From CAYRFE01 sp964423645 [NCBI: uncultured bacterium] (GTDB taxonomy: Bacteria; Macinerneyibacteriota; Macinerneyibacteria; Macinerneyibacteriales), in assembly GCA_964423645.1 (NCBI GenBank), contig CAYRFE010000002.1, forward strand, positions 78,086 through 142,085: a DNA stretch of 64,000 nucleotides, read 5' to 3'. The position numbers were made by a program, and so were the translations under genes. The notes beneath the pieces are model-generated. The model ran no database searches, was not told the origin of the DNA, and worked only from the letters and a program-made list of their open reading frames with translations. This document shows positions 58,710 through 64,000 of this stretch, piece by piece (positions within the stretch are counted from its first letter, which is position 1; every line of letters starts with the position of its first letter).

Positions 58710-58880
58710 GTGAAAAAAAAAGAAAACCCTTCGGTAAAAAACAATGATTCGGAAAATTTATGTCTCAAAAATAAGATTATATGGATAAATGTTACTGCAT
58801 ACCATAATTTTCTTTTATCGGAAGAATTAGCAAATTATTGGGATATTTCTGATATACCCAATGATATGGGTGCCGTATGA
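58710..58880 (+). CDS. small hypothetical protein coupled to the RHH-like gene
   Basis: A 56-residue protein from GTG 58710, preceded by AAAAGGAG at 7 bases. The N-terminus is rich in Lys and polar residues; the rest (WINVTAYHNFLLSEELANYW) is helical. The stop overlaps the next gene's start as ATGA. No family recognised; likely a regulator or antitoxin partner of the next gene. Confidence 0.55.
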   Translation: MKKKENPSVKNNDSENLCLKNKIIWINVTAYHNFLLSEELANYWDISDIPNDMGAV

Positions 58881-59035
58881 TTAATGCAAAAAAAGTTATT
58901 CCCCAAAAAAGATATATTGTATCCTGCGTCATCGATAAAAAAATATTTAATTTAATCGAATCACATGATCGAGGAGAAAACATATCTCAGAAACTCAGAT
59001 CAATATTGCGAGAATATTTTAAAATTCGAAATTAA
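58877..59035 (+). CDS. ribbon-helix-helix-like small DNA-binding protein
   Basis: A 52-residue protein. A beta-strand-like RYIVSCVIDKKIF is followed by two helices (NLIESHDRG, then ENISQKLRSILREYF), the order and size of an Arc/MetJ-type RHH protein. Its ATG overlaps the stop of the preceding gene (ATGA). It ends at a shared terminator and faces the integrase, as expected for an excisionase or element repressor; the role is inferred. Confidence 0.55.
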   Translation: MINAKKVIPQKRYIVSCVIDKKIFNLIESHDRGENISQKLRSILREYFKIRN

Positions 59036-59036
59036 T

Positions 59037-59064
59037 AAAAAGGGAGACAATTTGTCTCCCTTTA
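59037..59064. terminator. bidirectional terminator between RHH gene and integrase
   Basis: An AAAGGGAGACA/TGTCTCCCTTT hairpin with A-run and T-run on its two sides, between two convergent stops (59035 and 59067). Confidence 0.88.
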
Positions 59065-59066
59065 AA

Positions 59067-60101
59067 TTAAAGCGACTCTAATTTATTGATCTCGTCAGAT
59101 AGATCAGCATCAATCAATTTTGCATATATCGCAGTTGTCTTGATATCTGTATGCCCTAGTAGGTTTGAGACTGCATAAATATTTTTTGATTTGGATAATA
59201 ATTGCGTAGCAAATGTATGTCGAGCAACATGGAAACTTATTTTTTTATTTATCAAACAAGAAGTACATGCATGTTGGAGCACTTGATTAATTCTCATTTT
59301 TGATAAATGATTCCTAAAAATTAACCCAGTTTTTGTTTTATCGTAATACGTCTCTAATGATCCATGAAGCGGTACTTTAATAATTTTATCTGTTTTCTTC
59401 ATTTTTTTAATAATAAACAATTTACCGTCAATTTTTTTTATATCTTCATATTGAAGGGCGACAACATCACTATACCTTAATCCTGTATATGCAGATAATA
59501 CAAACATTTTAAGTACGATCTCTTGACGATCTGTGTTAGTTTTAAACTGTGCAATTTGAGCCAATTCGGACATTGTTAAATATTCTCGATCTGTTGCATC
59601 AGACTTAAGCTTGTGAATCATTATTTTATGTTTTATTTTTTTATCAACATATGCTCTATTACATATCGTTTTAAAATTTGACATGTATAAATTATACGTG
59701 GTGTTTTTGATATTGCGTTCACGTAATAAAAATTCTTCAAACGATTGCACAAGACTATTCGTCAGTGATTTCATCGGCACTATGTCTTTATTTTTGCAAA
59801 ACTTTAAAAAATGTTCATAAAGAGATCTTTGCACCTCAGATTTAACATTTTGTTTAAAATAATCAAGAAAATTATCATTATCGTGATTAAAATAATCAGT
59901 CAAATCATATTCTGATGATATTAGCATGGTTTCATGCTTTTTACCGATTTCTTCAGCGAGTCTATATGCATCAGCTTTTTCTTTTTTTAGCCGATATCGC
60001 ACGCCAGTTACTTTAGTTTTACGCTGTCCATAGTAATATATATCAACAAATAATGATTTTTCTCCCGTACTTAATTTTTTTTCTCTTATTTTTATACTCA
60101 T
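59067..60101 (-). CDS. tyrosine recombinase/integrase
   Basis: A 344-residue phage-type integrase. An N-terminal arm-binding domain is followed by a SAM-like core-binding domain (about 65-170) and a catalytic domain with R in SAYTGLRYSDV, K in KMKKTDK, HxxR in HVARHTFA, H in LLGHTDIKTT and Y in IYAKL, the full set, so it is probably active. It starts with ATG and AAAGGA upstream. It lies about 190 bp inside the right repeat and is read leftward, into the element. A displaced promoter at 60310-60337 points at it. Confidence 0.94.
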   Translation of the reverse strand: MSIKIREKKLSTGEKSLFVDIYYYGQRKTKVTGVRYRLKKEKADAYRLAEEIGKKHETMLISSEYDLTDYFNHDNDNFLDYFKQNVKSEVQRSLYEHFLKFCKNKDIVPMKSLTNSLVQSFEEFLLRERNIKNTTYNLYMSNFKTICNRAYVDKKIKHKIMIHKLKSDATDREYLTMSELAQIAQFKTNTDRQEIVLKMFVLSAYTGLRYSDVVALQYEDIKKIDGKLFIIKKMKKTDKIIKVPLHGSLETYYDKTKTGLIFRNHLSKMRINQVLQHACTSCLINKKISFHVARHTFATQLLSKSKNIYAVSNLLGHTDIKTTAIYAKLIDADLSDEINKLESL

Positions 60102-60293
60102 TTAAAATCCTTTCTTGTCTATGTGATTATTATATAAGTAATTAACAATACTGTCAAGGATTTAGAAAAAAACAAATAGGCAACAAAATTTTATGATAAT
60201 CAAATTTTTAATAAATATTTTAACTTTTAACAGAATCTAACTTGCAGTATATATAAATTTTATGAATTGTCAACTTTTTGACTTTACATATAT

Positions 60294-60315
60294 ACTTTTT
60301 GTTGTGAAAAGTATA
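60294..60315 (+). repeat. right attachment-site candidate (attR)
   Basis: ACTTTTTGTTGTGAA (60294-60308), AA, GTATA; identical to the left copy in 20 of 22 bases. The sequence to its right completes a promoter reading leftward. Confidence 0.65.
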
Positions 60316-60337
60316 GGGAGCAACTCAAAAAAGTCAA
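60310..60337 (-). promoter_or_regulatory. near-consensus promoter, inferred ancestral tRNA-Arg promoter
   Basis: TTGACT (60337-60332), 16-bp spacer, TATACT (60315-60310) on the minus strand. Joined through the repeat to the tRNA side, the -10 box would lie 18 bp from the tRNA 5' end, an ideal tRNA promoter. At present it reads toward the integrase, with about a 200-nt leader. Confidence 0.6.
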
Positions 60338-60479
60338 CCTTTTTTTCTGTTTTATACTCGTTAATCGAACGAAAAACTCATGGTAAACTCCGTGAAAGGA
60401 CCGCACACGCACCTCACCCTTTTTTTTGGTAATGTTTTGACTTTTTTTAATCTAAATGGGTCAAATTCCCCGAAGCTTG

Positions 60480-60632
60480 CTTCGGCTTTAATTGTGTATT
60501 TTTAGGGGTGCGGGGACAACGTCCCCGCATATTAAAAAATTAAAAGCCCCGCCCAAAGATAAAAGGGCGGGGTTTGGGGTGGGCGCACACTTTGATACCC
60601 CGTAGCTTGCTGCGGGGTTGTTCATGTATCGG
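60480..60632 (-). repeat. dispersed repeat, copy R5 (inverted)
   Basis: Read on the minus strand: GATACCCC-type flank, GTGCGCCCACCCC, CCCCGCCC/GGGCGGGG hairpin (60555-60583 region), AT spacer, GCGGGGAC/GTCCCCGC hairpin (60507-60527 region), CACCCCTAAAAA. It shares the outer GATACCCCGTAGCT block with R1. Confidence 0.8.
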
Positions 60633-60838
60633 TCAGTTTGACTCCGTGTCTTGTCTCATCCGTTTTATCATGTCACATTGAGTATATACGCCGATGCAAC
60701 TTGTCGAAAAACGATTTCCGCTTCAAAAAAAACACCTGAATATACGTAAATAAGATACGCATCATCAATATGGTAATTTGCGCCGCGATACTTTTTTAAG
60801 TGAAGCGGGATTTTCATCCCGCTCAATCACGTGTATTA

Positions 60839-61909
60839 TTAATATTTTTTAACTGAAATTCTATAGTCGTTATCCTCTTCAGCATATATTACATAGATCG
60901 AACCATTACTGATGATCATATCCGTGTCACTCGCGATATACTCACAGAGTATGTTTGAACCCACAGACGACCACACAGATCCGTCAAACATCATCACTGA
61001 CGGTCCTTTCCCGATCTCATCAGATATGAAGGCCAAATACGGATTATTATTATAAAAACGAACGGTCAACTCGCGGGTATAATTTGAAGTAAAACCTGTC
61101 GCAGTACCGACATTACTCCATGCATTACTGACATAACGAATCACATGTGCTTTTTCGCTGTCATCATTGTCATTATGTGCCGCATACAACACTCCGCCGT
61201 TTACTGCAAGAGATACGCTGCTGATCGATCCTGTGCCGGCATCAGTAAGGGTTGTCCACGAACCGTTATACTGTTTTACGGTCAGCTTATTGTTGTCAAA
61301 TTGATCAGAATACCCGACAAATATGACTCCTCCGCTGACTGTTATACTTATTCCTCCTACAATTCCGTCTGATATCCCGTTACTTCCGACAACCTGCCAA
61401 GAGCCGTCATATTTCATAACAGTAAGTTTATTAGCGTTCGGTGAGTCTTGAAACGCAACATAAAGAGTAGTTCCTTCAGAAGTCATAGTGAAATTATCTG
61501 CTCTTCCCGGTGTAAATCCGGCTGAGCCGACGACTGACCATGCATTATTGTCGTATTTCTCTACTGTCGCACCATTACTGCCACTGGAATATCCGACATA
61601 GGGAATACCATTCACTATTTGCAGTGTGACATTTGAGGCTGAGTAGGTAGAGAACCCTTTCGCGCCGACGACACTCCATGATCCGTTTTGATATTTTTGC
61701 ACGGTAATCTTACCCCCCATAGTGTCGTCACTATATGCGGCATACACAATACCGGTATTATCCACTGCAATAGCAGTATTATATCCGCTTGCAGTCTGGA
61801 GTGTGCTCAAAAACTGCCAACTCTGCAACGCATCCGAACTGATGATCGAGTTTTTAGAACATCCGAACAACAATACGGCACAAATCATACCAACAACAAA
61901 AATCTTCAT
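60839..61909 (-). CDS. beta-propeller-like lipoprotein
   Basis: A 356-residue predicted lipoprotein: lipobox LLFGCSKN, then about seven repeats of some 45 residues with the pattern VKQYNGSWxxVG ... SLAVNGGVLYAAHNDN (for example KITVQKYQNGSWSVVG, LTVMKYDGSWQVVGSNG, LTVKQYNGSWTTL). Such repeats make a seven-bladed propeller, often a binding scaffold on the surface. It has no catalytic motif. It is divergent from tryptophanase, with a 126-bp gap. Confidence 0.78.
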   Translation of the reverse strand: MKIFVVGMICAVLLFGCSKNSIISSDALQSWQFLSTLQTASGYNTAIAVDNTGIVYAAYSDDTMGGKITVQKYQNGSWSVVGAKGFSTYSASNVTLQIVNGIPYVGYSSGSNGATVEKYDNNAWSVVGSAGFTPGRADNFTMTSEGTTLYVAFQDSPNANKLTVMKYDGSWQVVGSNGISDGIVGGISITVSGGVIFVGYSDQFDNNKLTVKQYNGSWTTLTDAGTGSISSVSLAVNGGVLYAAHNDNDDSEKAHVIRYVSNAWSNVGTATGFTSNYTRELTVRFYNNNPYLAFISDEIGKGPSVMMFDGSVWSSVGSNILCEYIASDTDMIISNGSIYVIYAEEDNDYRISVKKY

Positions 61910-61984
61910 ACAACCTCCTTATGAATATGTTGAGTATAGCATACATTTTCAGTTTTTCAATGCAATGAAGTTGAGATATTTGTA

Positions 61985-62012
61985 TTGCACGGATGTCATC
62001 TTATGCTACAAT
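61985..62012 (+). promoter_or_regulatory. promoter candidate for tryptophanase
   Basis: TTGCAC, 16-bp spacer, TACAAT, followed 11 bases later by a GC-rich stretch and the GGAGGTG ribosome site of the gene. Confidence 0.5.
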
Positions 62013-62035
62013 TACCGCGAAAACGGAGGTGACAT

Positions 62036-63412
62036 ATGAATCTACCCTTTGCTGAACCGTATCGTATAAAAATGGTGGAACCGATTCGTAAATCTACTCG
62101 TGAAGAACGCGAGAAATGGATCAAAATCGCACGCTATAATCTTTTCAACCTTAAAAGCGAACAAGTATTTGTCGACCTGCTCACAGATTCAGGGACCGGT
62201 GCTATGAGTGATCGTCAATGGGCTGAGATCATGCTTGGAGACGAAAGCTATGCCGGGGCAACATCATATTACAAGTTGAAAAATGCAATTGAAACTATTT
62301 TTGACATTCCATACTTTCTTCCTACACACCAAGGTCGTGCGGCTGAAAACGTCTTATTTTCTGCAATTGTAAAGGCGGACGATATCATTCCGGGTAATGC
62401 ACACTTTGACACAACAAAAGGTCATATCGAGTTTCGTCATGCACATGCCGTCAATTGCACGATCAAAGAGGCGTTCGATACTACCGTTGAGCATCCTTTC
62501 AAAGGTAATATTGATCTTTCAATGCTTGAAGATGTTTTTAAAAATAATCCTAAAGAAAAAATACCCCTTACCATAATTACCATAACGTGTAACTCTACCG
62601 GCGGACAACCTGTGTCGATGGAAAATATACGCGCGACCTCTGCGCTTTGTAAAAAATATAACATCCCCGTTTTTTTCGATGCCGCCCGTTTTGCGGAAAA
62701 TGCGTATTTCATTAAAAAACGTGAAAAAGGCTATGAAAACAAAACCATCAAAGATATTGTTAAGGAAATGTTCTCCTACGTTGACGGTTTTACCATGAGC
62801 TCAAAAAAAGACGGCATTGTCAATATAGGCGGTCTTTTGGGATTTCGTGATAAATCATGGTGGGAAAAATCATCCGTATTCAATATCATGTTTGAGGGAT
62901 ATATCACTTACGGCGGTATGGCGGGACGTGATATGGGTGCACTTGCACAAGGGTTGGATGAAGCCACTGAGTTTGATTATCTTGAAGCACGTGTTGAGCA
63001 AGTCGCCTATCTCGGCAACAAGCTGAAATCATTCGGCGTGCCCGTTCAGGAACCGTTCGGCGGACATGCGGTATTTATAGATGCTAAAAGATTTTTTCCG
63101 CATATTTCACAAAGTGAGTTTATCGCACAATTGCTTGGCGTTGAGACCTATATAGAGGGAGGCGTACGCGGTGTTGAGATCGGAACTCTCTTGGCAGATA
63201 AAGATCCCGTAACACGCGAAGAACGTTATCCCGATCTTGAGTTACTTCGCTTAGCTATTCCCCGAAGAACCTACACCAATAATCATATGGATTATATCGC
63301 AGCCACTATCGCAAATGTATTTGAACGCAGAGAATCGATAAAAAAAGGTTTCAGGATAACCAAAGAAGCACCGATCATGCGCCACTTCACGGTTGAACTT
63401 GAACGCTTATAA
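62036..63412 (+). CDS. tnaA: tryptophanase
   Basis: A PLP beta-eliminating lyase (458 aa) that splits tryptophan to indole, pyruvate and ammonia. LPFAEPYRIKMVEPI, DLLTDSGTGAMSD, PTHQGRAAE, the PLP lysine motif SSKKDGIVNIGG and VEIGTLLADKDP are family motifs. AHFDTTKGHIE and the VEIG segment are of the tryptophanase type rather than tyrosine phenol-lyase. GGAGGTG lies 6 bases before ATG. Unlike E. coli, no TnaC leader is seen in the short 5' gap. Confidence 0.92.
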   Translation: MNLPFAEPYRIKMVEPIRKSTREEREKWIKIARYNLFNLKSEQVFVDLLTDSGTGAMSDRQWAEIMLGDESYAGATSYYKLKNAIETIFDIPYFLPTHQGRAAENVLFSAIVKADDIIPGNAHFDTTKGHIEFRHAHAVNCTIKEAFDTTVEHPFKGNIDLSMLEDVFKNNPKEKIPLTIITITCNSTGGQPVSMENIRATSALCKKYNIPVFFDAARFAENAYFIKKREKGYENKTIKDIVKEMFSYVDGFTMSSKKDGIVNIGGLLGFRDKSWWEKSSVFNIMFEGYITYGGMAGRDMGALAQGLDEATEFDYLEARVEQVAYLGNKLKSFGVPVQEPFGGHAVFIDAKRFFPHISQSEFIAQLLGVETYIEGGVRGVEIGTLLADKDPVTREERYPDLELLRLAIPRRTYTNNHMDYIAATIANVFERRESIKKGFRITKEAPIMRHFTVELERL

Positions 63413-63442
63413 TACTTTTTTTCCGTAGTGAATACATAAAAT

Positions 63443-63467
63443 ACCGCCCTTTCGGGCGGTTTTTTTT
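63443..63467 (+). terminator. strong terminator after tnaA
   Basis: ACCGCCC-TTTC-GGGCGGT hairpin followed by eight T. It may also serve the convergent peptidase gene. Confidence 0.92.
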
Positions 63468-63482
63468 ATTTACGACCATTAC

Positions 63483-64000
63483 TTACTTATCACGCGGTGT
63501 AGGATCATTTCTGCCGTCATCATATAAGCCGTTCAATGTCGTAACAGTACCCTTGTCGTCGACAAGAAATTCGATGCGGAAATAGTCCACACCTTCAACG
63601 AAGAATTTCTTTTCATTGATCGGCACGAGCTTTCTTTCCTTTCCCTGTCCGCGTTGATAATATAAAATGCCGTCCTTCATAGTGACCATACGTTCGCCGT
63701 ACTTTCCGACATATTTTTGCAGGTTTTCTGTAGAAACAATGACCGGATTATTAATAACTTTTAATTTTTCAACCACCCATTCGATCGCAAATTTCTTCTG
63801 CGGATCGGTCGTTTTTTTCACAATACTGTCAAGCGCCATTTCATAGGCTTTTTCCAGTGCTTTTTCACTTGCGATCGCAACATCAGGTTTCACGCCGACA
63901 CCTTCCCATCCGGTCTTCGATATAGGATTGATAGGACGCCCATAGGGCATCTTGACTAGAAAATCATCCGATATTGAAAGATAGGTTGATAGATGACCGG
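63483..64000 (-). CDS. S41 family peptidase, C-terminal part (partial)
   Basis: The 3' part of a gene that continues beyond the right edge of the window; the frame is open to the last base. SDDFLVKMPYGRPINPISKTG and WEGVGVKPDVAI are typical of the C-terminal end of tail-specific (S41, IRBP-like) proteases, before a final domain of about 90 residues (YQRGQGKERKLVPI, FFVEGVDYFRIEF). The catalytic Ser/Lys lie outside the window. It is convergent with tnaA. Confidence 0.82.
   Translation of the reverse strand, partial: GHLSTYLSISDDFLVKMPYGRPINPISKTGWEGVGVKPDVAIASEKALEKAYEMALDSIVKKTTDPQKKFAIEWVVEKLKVINNPVIVSTENLQKYVGKYGERMVTMKDGILYYQRGQGKERKLVPINEKKFFVEGVDYFRIEFLVDDKGTVTTLNGLYDDGRNDPTPRDK

Larger units (their letters stand above)
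43094..60308. mobile_element. 17.2-kb integrated element beside tRNA-Arg
   Basis: Evidence for one foreign unit: a tyrosine integrase near the right end, a 15-bp perfect (20 of 22) direct repeat at the two ends exactly 17,200 bp apart, visibly lower GC in genes and gaps, lack of the dispersed repeats found on both sides, and accessory cargo (SPFH operon, replication-like module, seven-gene DNA modification operon). I see no conjugation, phage capsid or relaxase genes, so it is an integrative element that would need outside help to spread, or a defence island. The boundaries are inferred. Confidence 0.7.

Overview
The window looks like chromosome of a diderm, anaerobic, amino-acid-fermenting bacterium with moderately AT-rich DNA. 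Support for this: a tripartite RND pump, predicted lipoproteins and an outer-membrane-barrel-like protein (two membranes); tryptophanase, indolepyruvate:ferredoxin oxidoreductase, glycine decarboxylase and imidazolonepropionase (amino-acid use, ferredoxin metabolism); and an F-type ATP synthase whose c subunits carry a sodium-type ion site. The yicC-remA-gmk-rpoZ-dxr-rseP-ispG run, the bactofilin/M23 pair and the UPF0164/PorV-like protein would suit a spirochaete or a related candidate phylum, but I cannot fix the taxon from sequence alone.

Layout. 1-5.3 kb: RND efflux operon (adaptor plus two tandem permeases, the second cut by the window edge). 5.5-6.7 kb: SLC13/ArsB-type carrier. 6.8-10.0 kb: gcvH-gcvPA-gcvPB. 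10.3-14.8 kb: exported proteins around alanine racemase. 15.0-16.9 kb: hutI and a TrmN6-like methyltransferase. 16.9-26.0 kb: complete F1Fo ATP synthase operon with two accessory subunits, followed by bactofilin and an M23 peptidase. 26.3-35.0 kb: methyltransferase-like protein, cyclophilin, AAA ATPase, ispG, rseP, dxr, rpoZ, gmk, remA, yicC. 35.2-43.0 kb: small lipoprotein and membrane proteins, a repeat-rich gap, a degenerate PAS sensor kinase, iorB-iorA and a TPR membrane protein, ending at tRNA-Arg(CCT). 60.8-64 kb: a propeller-like lipoprotein, tryptophanase and a partial S41 peptidase.

Between 43.09 and 60.31 kb lies what I read as a 17.2-kb integrated element. It is visibly AT-richer, lacks the dispersed repeat family found five times in the flanking chromosome, and carries a tyrosine integrase near its right end. 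It is bounded by a direct repeat (15 identical bases, 20 of 22 overall). The left copy begins 2 bp from the 5' end of tRNA-Arg. The right copy is still joined to a good promoter (TTGACT-N16-TATACT) placed exactly where a tRNA promoter would have been before insertion. I infer that the element inserted between tRNA-Arg and its promoter, so that this promoter now points at the integrase.

Inside the element are: a four-gene SPFH/zinc-ribbon membrane operon; four 20-bp iteron-like repeats and a structured GC-rich block upstream of a leader ORF and a possible replication initiator; two short coupled genes, one ribbon-helix-helix-like; and a seven-gene operon transcribed leftward (58.4 to 48.7 kb). 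That operon encodes a type III-like DNA methyltransferase, a Res-like helicase-nuclease, a 72-residue helical protein, a DndD-like SMC ATPase, a HerA/FtsK ATPase, a gluzincin-like metallopeptidase and a PD-(D/E)XK-like protein. It lacks the marker proteins of BREX, DISARM and Dnd, and is the best candidate here for an undescribed or poorly described defence system.
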